This document shows positions 20,001-29,900 of a DNA stretch of 64,000 nt, piece after piece. This DNA comes from an uncultured Tolumonas sp. Lineage in GTDB: Bacteria > Pseudomonadota > Gammaproteobacteria > Enterobacterales > Aeromonadaceae. Position 1 is the stretch's first letter. Each line of letters opens with the position of its first letter. The stretch lies in assembly GCF_963556105.2 (NCBI RefSeq), contig NZ_OY829944.1:124001-188000 (forward strand), read 5' to 3'. Both the position numbers and the translations under genes were made by a program. The notes beneath the pieces were generated by a model that did not search any database, had not been told where the DNA came from, and saw only the letters and a program-made list of their open reading frames with translations.

Positions 20001-20605
20001 GGCAGCCAGAGCCGTGGTTGCCGGTGCTGGAACAGTGGCTAGAACAGATCTTAACCAGCGAACTCTTCCCCGGTCTGTCGCTGGCACAATTAACCCCTGA
20101 GCATTGCTTAAGCGAAATGGAATTTTTGCTGCCGCTGTCGGCACTATCCGCTGCGGCACTTAATCGTTGTCTGGCCGCAGGCGATCTGCTTTCTGCCCAA
20201 GCACCGGCCCTGACATTTAATGAAGTGCAGGGCATGCTGAAAGGTTTTATCGACTTGGTGTTTGAGCATGACGGTCGTTTTTACGTAGTCGATTACAAAT
20301 CGAACTATCTTGGTGATAATGCGGCGGCCTATCAGCAAGATGCGATGGCGCAAGCCATGATTGAGCACCGTTACGATGTGCAATATCAGCTCTATACGCT
20401 GGCGTTACACCGTTATCTGCGTTGCCGTTTGCCCGATTATGACTATGACCAGCATATCGGTGGTGTCTGTTATCTGTTTTTGCGCGGCATGAACGGCGAG
20501 GCGGGCAGTGGCGTGTATGCGACTAAACCGGACAAAACGCATATCGACGCGTTAGATGCCTTATTTGCCGGCGAAGTGGCTGTAATCAGCGGGGAGACCA
20601 TGTAA
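17087..20605 (+). CDS. recB: Exodeoxyribonuclease V subunit beta, RecB helicase-nuclease
   Basis: 1172 residues (E. coli 1180), a 3'-5' SF1A helicase with a C-terminal nuclease domain. Walker A is ASAGTGKT (20-27). Motif II appears in AMIDEFQDTDPLQ, motif III in MIGDPKQAIYAFRGAD and motif IV in TNYRST. Motif V/VI are VTIHKSKGLQY and LRLLYVALTR. The RecB-type nuclease site is intact: Asp1056 in GFIDLVF, Asp1069 and Lys1071 in VVDYKSNYLGD. It acts in double-strand-break repair with RecC and RecD. It overlaps recC by 8 nt and abuts recD, whose ATG shares the last base of the TAA stop (TAATG). Confidence 0.97.
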   Translation: MSKPLDILSFPLSGLRLIEASAGTGKTYTIAGLYLRLLLGHGVGEAGFGTPLLVDRILVVTFTEAATAELRERILKAIRDTRRAIEAGFSQDPLIQRLLDECPNKALALRQLLTAERQMDEAAIYTIHGFCQRMLTQNAFESGSLFDNEFLTEEQNLRAVAVADFWRHTTYQVDALLAQALLDHWKGPDALLREISPHLALAGLQCQPRTSESLAERHQAIIARLNSLRAAWLAAVGSLDAVITASGVSKQSYSKKNLPNWLNKVSEWVNTPLKSYQLPKALENFSASVLAAKTKAGAVPTHPLFDQIETLLAQPNDIDDVVIAAALTQVRARLQQQKQRQQQLSFDDLLANLARALGSERGAVLAERIREQYPVAMIDEFQDTDPLQYQIFSTLYGQNPECGFYMIGDPKQAIYAFRGADIFTYIAAKQQVAAHYTLQTNYRSTDELVRAVNALFAHSHAPFIYQDSIPFEAVKAKGKETGFVLEGQPQTALQCCFPLEGEVSGAAYQQRMALAAAAQIYTWLTAAKDGQATLDGKALRPNDIAVLVRSGREAAVMQQALHECGIASVYLSNRESVFAQPVAHDVARLLEACLNPQDEMLIRAAMATGLQGWTVTQLANLNDDESLWEQTVERIRQAGELWRQRGILPMLRQWLFWYQIPERLLGEVNGERQLTDVLHLGELLQTAASTLNGEHALLRWLLERCQQPNGDADEQQLRLDSERQRVQIVTIHKSKGLQYGLVLLPFICAYRGNDTPRYHTDNGVRLDLSGSDEAWEQAAEERLAEDLRLLYVALTRGVFVTWLGLADLKANSKTKAKDDRPAALDYLLKNDSDMAFTQRFHQWLHKQNNHDLAMEVAEIVFPTKPYQEVKPLLPTAQARQFSGQLERNWRVTSYSALTVSHGSTPPKPAVPLVMSEIEPTAPRFDVFSFPRGAHAGTFLHSLLEDLDFGADGASRQQWIVQHLQGVQLSHDWQPEPWLPVLEQWLEQILTSELFPGLSLAQLTPEHCLSEMEFLLPLSALSAAALNRCLAAGDLLSAQAPALTFNEVQGMLKGFIDLVFEHDGRFYVVDYKSNYLGDNAAAYQQDAMAQAMIEHRYDVQYQLYTLALHRYLRCRLPDYDYDQHIGGVCYLFLRGMNGEAGSGVYATKPDKTHIDALDALFAGEVAVISGETM

Positions 20606-22491
20606 TGACCGCACACTCTTCTGCGTTAACCTCGGTGTGGCAAACGTTATTGGACTCACGATTATTGCGCGATCTGGATGTGCAACTCGCGCAGTTATTG
20701 GCGCGCTGGGATGCGGATGACAGCATCCAGCTGGCGGTGGCGATCACCAGCCAAGAGCTGGGACGTGGTCATGTCTGTTTTGATTTGATGACGTGGCCGG
20801 AACGGCTGGCGCAGTGGCAAGCGTTGTTACCCGAGGTCGCTTTACCAGCGGTCAGCGTATCTGAGTTGACGACCCTGTTAGCGCGCAGCCCATTGGTGTG
20901 TCTGGTCAGCGATCCGGCGGTGGTTGAGGAGCCGGCGGGGCAACCCCTGACCTTATTTGCCGGACGACTTTACCTCAGCCGTTATTTCCGTTTTGAACAG
21001 CAGGTGGCCTGTTGGTTACAACAAGCCAGTTTGCCAATGGTAACGAGTGCCGACAGCCCCGAATTAGCCCAGCAGTTACGCCAATTGTTTACGCCACAAA
21101 CAGACGTTGATTGGCAAGCGGTGGCCGTAGCAACCGCCTGTGACGGACGTTTTACGCTGATCTCCGGTGGCCCCGGCACGGGTAAGACGACGACTGTGAC
21201 GAAACTGCTGGCACTGCTGGTGGCGCAAAGTGAACAGCCGTTGTTGATCCGGCTGGCAGCACCGACCGGTAAAGCGGCGGCACGCCTGACGGAATCCATC
21301 GCCAAAGCAAAAACCGAGCTGACCGGGCAGGTGAATGCGGCGTGGCTGGCCGGTATTCCAACACAAGCCAGCACCTTGCACCGTTTGCTCGGGGTGATCC
21401 CCGGTTTACCGGAATTTCGTCATAACGGGCAAAATCCGTTGCCGCTGGACGTGCTGGTGGTTGATGAGGCCTCGATGATCGATTTACCGATGATGGCGCG
21501 TTTGCTGGTCGCCTTACCGCCGCAGGCACGCTTGATTTTACTCGGCGATAAAGACCAGCTGGCATCGGTGGAAGCGGGTGCGGTGCTGGGCGATATCTGC
21601 CAGTTTGTTGCGCAGGGGGTTAGCTCACAACAAGCGCAGCAACTGCAACAGCGTACCGGTTACGAGCTGCAAAATTACGTGCAACCCGCCGGGCACCCAT
21701 TGCGCGACCGGCTTTGTTTATTGCGTAAAAGCTATCGATTTGCGGCTGATTCCGGCATCGGTAAACTGGCGGAAGCGGTGAACAATGGGGACGTGAAAGC
21801 GGCGCATGCCGTGTGGGCACAAGACTATCGCGATATCCGCCTGCACAGTGACGAACAGCGTCTTGAGATGGCCATTAATGTAGCCGCCAAAGGCTATCAC
21901 GCCTATTTGGCTTTACTCGTTGCGCCGATTACATCTGAGAATGCCATTGATCTATTGAAGGCGTTTAATCAAATTCGGCTGTTGTGCGCGTTACACGACG
22001 GGCCGTGGGGCATTAACGGCATGAATCAGGCCATCGGGCAGCGCCTGCAAGCGCAGGGTCGATTGCAGATGAGCGGCGAGTGGTTTGCCGGGCGGCCGGT
22101 GATGATCACCGAAAATGACTATGGTCTGGGGTTGTATAACGGTGATATCGGGATTGCCGCCAGCGACGGCGAACGGCTGCGGGTCTGGTTTGTATTGCCC
22201 GATGGCAAAGCGCATGGTTTTCTGCCCAGTCGTTTGCCGGCCCACGACACGGCGTGGGCGATGACAGTGCACAAATCGCAGGGCTCGGAATTTACCCACA
22301 CGCTGCTGTTGTTACCGCCCGACGTGAACCCGCTGCTGACGCGCGAGTTGCTCTACACCGGCATCACCCGCGCGCGTGAACAGCTGGATCTGTTTGCCAC
22401 ACCGGAGGTGCTGGCCTTGATGGTGCGGAAACAGACCGAACGTTACAGTGGTTTAGGTGCCATGCTGCAAACCATGTCGGCGGCAGAATAA
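20605..22491 (+). CDS. recD: Exodeoxyribonuclease V subunit alpha, RecD helicase
   Basis: 628 residues (E. coli 608), the 5'-3' SF1B helicase of RecBCD. It has Walker A GGPGTGKTT (about residue 188), Walker B VVDEASMIDL, motif III LLGDKDQLASVEAGAVLGD and C-terminal VHKSQGSEF with LLYTGITRAREQL. Start codon overlap with recB (TAATG) suggests tight translational coupling of the three subunits. A poorly conserved N-terminal interface domain (1-110) precedes the motor, as usual. The order recC-recB-recD completes the enzyme in one operon. Confidence 0.96.
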   Translation: MTAHSSALTSVWQTLLDSRLLRDLDVQLAQLLARWDADDSIQLAVAITSQELGRGHVCFDLMTWPERLAQWQALLPEVALPAVSVSELTTLLARSPLVCLVSDPAVVEEPAGQPLTLFAGRLYLSRYFRFEQQVACWLQQASLPMVTSADSPELAQQLRQLFTPQTDVDWQAVAVATACDGRFTLISGGPGTGKTTTVTKLLALLVAQSEQPLLIRLAAPTGKAAARLTESIAKAKTELTGQVNAAWLAGIPTQASTLHRLLGVIPGLPEFRHNGQNPLPLDVLVVDEASMIDLPMMARLLVALPPQARLILLGDKDQLASVEAGAVLGDICQFVAQGVSSQQAQQLQQRTGYELQNYVQPAGHPLRDRLCLLRKSYRFAADSGIGKLAEAVNNGDVKAAHAVWAQDYRDIRLHSDEQRLEMAINVAAKGYHAYLALLVAPITSENAIDLLKAFNQIRLLCALHDGPWGINGMNQAIGQRLQAQGRLQMSGEWFAGRPVMITENDYGLGLYNGDIGIAASDGERLRVWFVLPDGKAHGFLPSRLPAHDTAWAMTVHKSQGSEFTHTLLLLPPDVNPLLTRELLYTGITRAREQLDLFATPEVLALMVRKQTERYSGLGAMLQTMSAAE

Positions 22492-22531
22492 CGACGGATA
22501 ACAGAATGTCAGATATGCTTAAGGTGAGATG

Positions 22532-22563
22532 TTGACATTCTGAACAGTTCAAATAAGATGTAT
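22532..22563 (+). promoter_or_regulatory. Probable metF promoter
   Basis: A perfect -35 TTGACA (22532-22537) precedes a weak -10 region around 22555-22563 that overlaps the first met box. A repressor bound at the boxes would block this promoter. The -10 assignment is uncertain. Confidence 0.45.
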
Positions 22564-22587
22564 AGACATTTAGACGTCCAAACATCT
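22556..22587. promoter_or_regulatory. Four tandem MetJ boxes upstream of metF
   Basis: Four contiguous 8-mers, AGATGTAT, AGACATTT, AGACGTCC and AAACATCT, each resemble the MetJ consensus AGACGTCT (5-7 of 8 bases). MetJ with S-adenosylmethionine binds such arrays cooperatively. Location 70 bp before the metF ATG fits methionine repression. Confidence 0.85.
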
Positions 22588-22638
22588 GTTTTGTTTGGTC
22601 GATGCAGGAAGCGGAGCCTTCCGTCCCACAGGCCGTAA

Positions 22639-23550
<912 letters not shown>

Positions 23551-23563
23551 TCAGCCGGACTAT

Positions 23564-23601
23564 AAAAAAGGCGCCATACCGTGCGGTATCGCGCCTTTTT
23601 T
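23564..23601. terminator. Bidirectional terminator between metF and aminotransferase gene
   Basis: AAAAAAGGCGC and GCGCCTTTTTT flank a CATACCGTGCGGTATC centre that can pair further. The A-run and T-run on either side make it work in both directions, which suits the convergent genes. Confidence 0.9.
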
Positions 23602-23619
23602 CATGCCGCCGGTTTGGGG

Positions 23620-24774
23620 TCAGACGTTATCGGATTCCAGCAACACCTTGCGTAACCGACGCAAGCCTTCCACCATTTTTTCCGGTTCAGTATGGCTGAA
23701 GTTCAGACGGATATAGCCATGTGGCGGGTTACTCTCCGCAAAGAACGCTTCGCCCGGCATAAAAGCTACCCCGGCTTCCAGCGCAATTTTTAACAGCGGG
23801 CGGGTATCCACGGTGTTTTTTAGTTTTAACCAGAAAAACAGCCCGCCGGATGGGATCTGCCACTCTGCCAGATCGGCAAATTCACTCTCCAGTGCCGCCG
23901 CAAACGCATCACGACGCACACGGTAGAACTCGCGCAGACGTTCCAGACGTTGTGGTTTATCGGCCGAGTTCATGTACTCCAGCGCCAGCCATTGTCCCGG
24001 ACGGTTGGTGTGCAGATCCGCTGCCTGTTTCAGACGCACCAGGTGCGTGATCAAGTCCGGGTGCGCAATCAGATAACCAATACGCAAACCGGGGATCAAC
24101 ACTTTGGAAAACGAACCAAAATAGATCCACGGTGCGGTTTTCAGAAACGAGCAGATCGGCGGTTTGGCCAGATTGTCGTAATCCAGCTCGCAATACGGCT
24201 CGTCTTCAATCAATGGCAGGTTATATTGATCGAGTAACGCCGCCACAGCCTGACGTGAGGCCACGTCATAACACGTGCCCGACGGATTTTGGAAACTCGG
24301 GATCAGGTAAGAAAAACGCGGTTTGTGGTCGCGGATCTGATGTTCAAAATTGCTGATATCCGGGCCTTTATTGCCCAGCTTGATGCCTTGGCATTGTGCC
24401 TGAAACAGATTAAAACACTGCAGTGCCGCCAGATAGGTCGGTGATTCAACCAGCACCTTGCTGTTCGGGTCGATGAACAGTTTCGAGACTAAATCCAACC
24501 CTTGCTGTGAGCCTGACAAAATTAGCACCTGATTGGCATCACAGTCGATACCTTTCTGGCGCGCTTCGGCGGCAATCGCTTCGCGCAGCTCGGGTTCACC
24601 CTCACTCATGCCATATTGTCTGACCTTGTTGGGTAACACGGACCAGTCAATATCGGGAAAACTCCCTTCCGCAGGCAGACCACCGGCAAACGAGATGACA
24701 TCCGGTTTTTGCGCGCTGGCTAAGATTTCTCGGATGATTGAGGATGTGAGATGTTGGATACGCTCGGCAAACAT
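23620..24774 (-). CDS. PLP-dependent aminotransferase class I/II (2-aminoadipate/MocR-like)
   Basis: A 384-residue fold-type I aminotransferase without the DNA-binding domain of MocR regulators. Visible are the N-terminal ISFAGGLP substrate loop (27-34), GSQQGLDL (88-95), the PxFQNPSG segment (159-166), the cofactor Asp191 in IEDEPYCELDY and the Schiff-base Lys224 in SFSKVLIPGLRIGY. Relatives include 2-aminoadipate, aromatic and branched-chain transaminases, so substrate remains open. It is divergent from a MarR-family gene with a dyad in the 132-bp gap between them, suggesting local regulation. Confidence 0.85.
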   Translation of the reverse strand: MFAERIQHLTSSIIREILASAQKPDVISFAGGLPAEGSFPDIDWSVLPNKVRQYGMSEGEPELREAIAAEARQKGIDCDANQVLILSGSQQGLDLVSKLFIDPNSKVLVESPTYLAALQCFNLFQAQCQGIKLGNKGPDISNFEHQIRDHKPRFSYLIPSFQNPSGTCYDVASRQAVAALLDQYNLPLIEDEPYCELDYDNLAKPPICSFLKTAPWIYFGSFSKVLIPGLRIGYLIAHPDLITHLVRLKQAADLHTNRPGQWLALEYMNSADKPQRLERLREFYRVRRDAFAAALESEFADLAEWQIPSGGLFFWLKLKNTVDTRPLLKIALEAGVAFMPGEAFFAESNPPHGYIRLNFSHTEPEKMVEGLRRLRKVLLESDNV

Positions 24775-24829
24775 GCGGCCTCCGGTTCTGCGGGCATGAG
24801 TTTGTTTAATTGCTATTTCTGATGCAGGA

Positions 24830-24852
24830 CGATAAATTCTAGGAAATTATCG
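24830..24852. promoter_or_regulatory. Putative MarR-type operator between aminotransferase and marR-like gene
   Basis: A 23-bp imperfect palindrome (CGATAAATTC, 3-bp centre, GAAATTATCG) lies in the divergent region. Size and position fit a MarR dimer site. This is inference from symmetry only. Confidence 0.45.
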
Positions 24853-24906
24853 GTAGATACGTCAGCGAAGTTGACCTATCTTGCCAGCACACTCAATTAA
24901 GTCAAT

Positions 24907-25395
24907 ATGGTTGACCAAAATAATCAAAATTCGCTCAATGCGGCGTTAGAGTTGTTCCATTTTGCCTTCCGTGCGTTTACCTCCGGCCCTGATGCGATAT
25001 TGGCGGAACAGGGGTTAGCACGGGTGCATCATCGCATTCTCTATTTTGTCGGGCGCAACCCCGCCATCAGCGTGAATGCGTTGCTGAAAATTCTCGGTGT
25101 CAGTAAACAGGCGCTGAATGGCCCGTTACGCGTGTTAAAAGAGCTCGATTTGATTGCGGCAAATGCCGATGAATTTGATAAACGCATCAAGCGGTTAACA
25201 CTCACCGCATCAGGGCAAGTGCTGGAAAACCGCTTATCGCAAAGCCAGCGCGAACTGATGACGCAAGTGTTTAGCGACGCGGGTAGTGACGCCGAACAAC
25301 AGTGGCGCGCGATTATGCAAAAATTGGCCGACACCAAGTTTGAACATTTGCTGAGTCACGGCCACAATCCGCCAACGGAAGTCAACGACGACTGA
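24907..25395 (+). CDS. MarR-family transcriptional regulator
   Basis: 162 residues with the winged-helix MarR core: a helical dimerisation region (1-45), a recognition segment SVNALLKILGVSKQALNGPLRVL (about 57-80) and a wing with the conserved DKRIKRLTLTASG pattern. MarR proteins usually repress their own gene and a divergent neighbour; here the neighbour is the aminotransferase at 24774. The predicted operator at 24830-24852 fits. Ligand unknown. Confidence 0.85.
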   Translation: MVDQNNQNSLNAALELFHFAFRAFTSGPDAILAEQGLARVHHRILYFVGRNPAISVNALLKILGVSKQALNGPLRVLKELDLIAANADEFDKRIKRLTLTASGQVLENRLSQSQRELMTQVFSDAGSDAEQQWRAIMQKLADTKFEHLLSHGHNPPTEVNDD

Positions 25396-25444
25396 ATTTA
25401 CGTTCCTGAATAAATTTCTTCCAGTTCACAAAAACTCAGCTCAC

Positions 25445-25484
25445 AAAAAAAGAGGCACGATACCACCGGTATTGCGCCTTTTTT
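25445..25484. terminator. Terminator after marR-like gene
   Basis: An A-run, then AGGCACGATACC / GGTATTGCGCCT (a few mismatches), then six T. It lies 50 nt after the MarR stop. Confidence 0.85.
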
Positions 25485-25548
25485 GTTTTTGCCGCGTATC
25501 ACTTTTTTCCTCTATGCTTTTTGATACCCGCCTTTGGAGATCAGCGAC

Positions 25549-26919
25549 ATGCAGCGATTGGGCACCAGTAATGAGTTACGTCTGTCGGAGTTGATCGGTT
25601 CGCTCAGTCATGCGTTGGATATCACCGAAGGGCAGCCGGAAGGGCATTGCGTGCGCTGTTGCTGGATTGGCATGCAGCTCGGTGAACGGCTCGGTTTACC
25701 GGCCCAGAAATTACATGAACTGTATTACATGTTGCTGCTGAAAGATCTGGGCTGTAGCAGTAATGCCGCACGGATCTGCGAGTTATACCTGACCGATGAT
25801 CTGCGTTTTAAACACGATTTTTCGCAAGTCGATAGCAGCATCGCTAACGTGGTGACGTTCGTCTTAAAACATACCGGTTTGCAGGCCGGTTTAAGCGAGC
25901 GTTTCAGCAGTTTATTTACCATCTTTCGTAACGGTGAGCAGATCGCGACGGAACTGATCCAAACCCGCTGTCAGCGCGGGGCGGAAATTGCCCGTCAGCT
26001 GCGGTTTAGTGAACCGGTCGCACAAGGCATCTTGTCGCTTGATGAACATTGGGATGGTGGTGGTAAACCGGCAGGGCTGGCGGGTGAACAGATCCCGTTG
26101 TATGCGCGGATTGCGTTGCTGGCACAGATCGTTGATGTATTTCATTCCGCCAGTGGGCCGGTCGCGGCGCGCAAAGAGGTGCAGCAGCGCGCGAAAAGAT
26201 GGTTCGATCCCGCGTTGGTTCAGCTGTTTGAGCAAGTATCTAACAATGATACCTTCTGGCAAACACTGGCGTCACCGACGTTAGAGCAGCAGGTGTTTGC
26301 GTTGTTAGCCGGTGAGGGCGAGCGGCCGTTAGATGAAGATTATCTGGATGAGATCGCCGCCGCCTTTGGTCAGGTGGTTGACTCGAAAAGCCCGTACACC
26401 GCCGGCCATAGCGGCCGAGTGGCGCTGTATACCGATATGCTGGCGCAGGAGCTGGGTTTATCACCAGAACGGCGGCGTTGGCTGAAGCGGGGTGCCTTAT
26501 TGCATGATGTGGGCAAGCTGGGTGTGAGTAATACGATTTTGGATAAACCCGGCAAACTGAATGCCGAGGAATGGGCGGCGGTACAGCGACATGCGGAGTT
26601 TACCGAAAACATCTTAAGCCGGATTTCGGCCTTTGCCGAGCTGGCGCGGGTGGCGGGCGCGCATCATGAACGGCTGGATGGTCAAGGTTATCCGAAAGGG
26701 CTGACCGCCGGGCAGATCGCGCTGGAAACCCGCATCATTACCACCGCGGATATCTTTGATGCGATCACTGCGGCCCGGCCATATCGTGGAGCGATCCCGA
26801 TTCCAAAAGCCCTCGAGATTATGGCGGAAACGGTCGGCACTGCGATTGATGCTGACTGTTTTGCTGCACTCAATCGGGTGATTGAACGTCTGGAGTTGCC
26901 AGTGCCGGAACCAGCGTAA
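25549..26919 (+). CDS. HD-GYP domain protein (probable cyclic-di-GMP phosphodiesterase)
   Basis: About 456 residues. The C-terminal half is an HD-GYP domain: AGHSGRVALYT, the metal-binding pair LLHDVGK (about 320-325), HAEFTENIL, GAHHERLDGQGYPKGL and TTADIFDAITAARPYR. The GYP residues are intact, so hydrolysis of cyclic-di-GMP is likely. The N-terminal half (about 20-200) looks like a second, degenerate HD-type domain with HWDGGGKPAGL, a GYP-like motif where the tyrosine is replaced. A TTG at 25534 is in frame, but GGAG 9 nt before the ATG at 25549 favours the latter. The last 50 nt overlap the 3' end of the convergent hybrid kinase gene. Confidence 0.85.
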   Translation: MQRLGTSNELRLSELIGSLSHALDITEGQPEGHCVRCCWIGMQLGERLGLPAQKLHELYYMLLLKDLGCSSNAARICELYLTDDLRFKHDFSQVDSSIANVVTFVLKHTGLQAGLSERFSSLFTIFRNGEQIATELIQTRCQRGAEIARQLRFSEPVAQGILSLDEHWDGGGKPAGLAGEQIPLYARIALLAQIVDVFHSASGPVAARKEVQQRAKRWFDPALVQLFEQVSNNDTFWQTLASPTLEQQVFALLAGEGERPLDEDYLDEIAAAFGQVVDSKSPYTAGHSGRVALYTDMLAQELGLSPERRRWLKRGALLHDVGKLGVSNTILDKPGKLNAEEWAAVQRHAEFTENILSRISAFAELARVAGAHHERLDGQGYPKGLTAGQIALETRIITTADIFDAITAARPYRGAIPIPKALEIMAETVGTAIDADCFAALNRVIERLELPVPEPA

Positions 26920-29900
26920 AGCGTTCTAATCGTGCCAGTGCCAGATCGAAATCAAATGCCTGCAGATGATTATTGATCTGTTGTAATTCCGCCTGCGGGA
27001 TCAGCGCTTGTAAACCAGGCTCTAGCTGAGCGTACAGATCTAACGCGCCGCAATCGTTATCGCCAATCAGCTTCCGCAGTGTTGCCAACGCTTCGTCAGT
27101 GACACGTTGTAAATGATGGGTGGTAGTGGCCAACTGTAGATCATGCGGAATGATTTGTGTGTTGATTTGGCGGCAGAGTTGCTGCAGTGCGCTATCCAGC
27201 TGATTCGTCATCACCAGTAAGCCCGCCATGTCAGTGGAATGACTCAGTGCTTTTTCCAGCTGTGCCGCCAGATCGGATACCGCGCTGGCGCCAATATTGG
27301 CGGCCACCCCTTTCAGACTGTGGGCCAATGGTTTGGCAATGGTTGGCTGTTGTTGTGCCAGTAAATCGCGGATGCGGGCAGGAATGCCGCCTTGTTCATG
27401 GCAAAATTGCTGTAATAACTGCAGATAAAGGGTTTGGTTACCATTAACCCGCTGTAACGCGGTTTGGCTATCCAGCCCATCCAGCTGTAGCTGCAGGTTT
27501 GCACTACTGGATGGGCTTTGCCGACTGCCGCTCAGTTTGTGAACCAGATAGTGGCTCAGCAGTTTATAGAACAACTGTGGATCAATTGGTTTTGCAATAT
27601 GGTCGTTCATGCCTTCGGCCAGACAACGCTCGCGTTCATCCTGCAGTGCGTGTGCGGTCATAGCGATGATCGGCAGTTGTTGAAAACGGGCATCGGCGCG
27701 GATCGCCAGCGTGGCTTCATGGCCATCTAAACCCGGCATCTGCAGATCCATAAACACCAGATCGTAATGCGTTGGCTCATGAGAAAACAGTAACGACATC
27801 GCTTCATGGCCATTGGCGGCTACGTCGGTGCGAATACCGCTGGCGATCATCATTTCAACAGCAATTTGCTGATTGATCGGGTTATCTTCCGCCAGCAGCA
27901 CATTGGCTTGCCGGAATTGCGGTAAGACCAGATGCTCGAATACGGCCATGGTTTCACCTTGCGGTGGCGCAAACAGCCGCATCAGACAATCCACTACCTG
28001 TGACTGGCTGATGGGTTTGGTCAGGAAACTTTCAAAACCGACGGCTTTGGCTTCCTGCTGAATATCGTCATAACTAAACGCCGTGACCAGCACCATGCGG
28101 GGCGGTATTGGTAATTCCCGTGCGTGTTGTGCCAGCACAATGCCATTCATTTCCGGCATCTGCCAATCGGTCATCAGCAGGTGAAATGGTGTACCTTCCT
28201 GATTGGCTTGCTGCAAGCGTAACCATGCTTGGTTAGCACTGGTCACCGCTTCGGCATGCAGCGGTAATTGCTGTAATGCGGCGAGTAAAATATCGCAGGC
28301 TACCGCATTGTCATCGACCACCAAAACCCGCAGTCCGGTGATCGCACCGGGGATCAGCCGGCGTTTTTCGTTCATGATCTGATTGGCGGTCAGTTGGATG
28401 GCAAACGAAAATTCACTGCCGACATTAGGTTCACTTTTTACCTGGATGGTGCCACCCATTTGCTCGACTAAATGGCGGGCAATGGTCAGGCCCAGCCCGG
28501 TGCCACCAAAGCGGCGGGTGGTTGAACCATCGGCTTGCGTAAAGGCTTGAAACAGGCGGCTGGTTTGTTCCGGCGTCATGCCAATACCGGTATCACGAAT
28601 GGTAAATTGCAGCGTCAGCTGGTCGTCATCACGCGCTTGCTGACGCACCCGCAAATGCACATAACCCTGTTCGGTAAATTTTACCGCGTTACTGACCAGA
28701 TTGATTAAAATCTGGCCCAGCCGTAACGGGTCACCAAACAGACTGCGTGGAATATCCGGCGCGATATCAAATAGCAGCTCCAGCCCTTTTTCATTCGCCC
28801 GTTGTGAAGACATGACTGACAGATTGGCTAATACATCGTCGAGATTAAAGGCGATATGTTCCAGTTTCAGCTGATTGGCTTCAATTTTGGAGACATCCAG
28901 AATGTCATTGATGATGCCCAGTAACGACGTGCCAGCCTGATGAATTTTATTCAGATAGTCGCGCTGTTTTGCGGAAAGTTCCGTTTTCAGCGCCAGATAA
29001 GCCAGCCCGATCACCGCATTCATCGGCGTGCGGATTTCATGACTCATGTTGGCCAGAAACATCGATTTGGTACGGGTGGCCGATTCGGCGGCTTCTTTGG
29101 CTTGACGTAATTGCTCGGTCTGCTGATGGCGGGCGGTGATGTCCATCCAGTAACCGTTCCAGATCCAGTCGTGCTCTTCCTGCCGGTTGCAGAGTGCTTT
29201 GACCCGCACCCAACGGATCTCGCCATGGCGATAAATCCGGTGTTCCAGATCAAAATCACGATGCTCCTGAAAGGCTTGGGTAATGGCGGAAACCACCGAA
29301 CTACATTCTTCCGGCAACAGAATGCGTTCCAACGCCCGCACATCTGTCTGCAATTCATAAGGGCTCAACCCTAATATTTCACGGGTTTTGGCGCTGGCAT
29401 AGGTATAACGACTGTGTTCCTCATCGCCGCCACTACGGAACTGAAAAATCGCCAGTGGCAAGGCATCGGACAGATCTTGCAGATGTTGGCGAGCGCGTTG
29501 TTGAATTGCCTGTTTCGCTTCTGCCGCTGCCACGGCTTCCGCTTCCATTCGCCGTTGTAATAACCAGACCCAACGTATGATCGACATCGCGGCGATGATT
29601 AGCGCGGCTAACAAGGCGGCCTGCCAGAGTGGCAACCAGTCCGACATATCTTGTAATAACACGACCTGCCATTGACCGCTTTTATCTGCCCAGTCTAGGG
29701 TGTCGGCGCTGATGGCATATTGTTTCCCCTCAAAGGTGATACTTTTTTTGTTGAGGGCTAACGGCAATAAGGCCGGCACACTGTCGCGGAACAGATTTTT
29801 AAACTGTTTTCCTGCTATCAGCTGTTGTCGTTGTGGTTCGGTAATGGGCGCTGCCAGCTTTAAGATCCACTCTGGCCGGTTGGAAGCAAACACGACGCCA

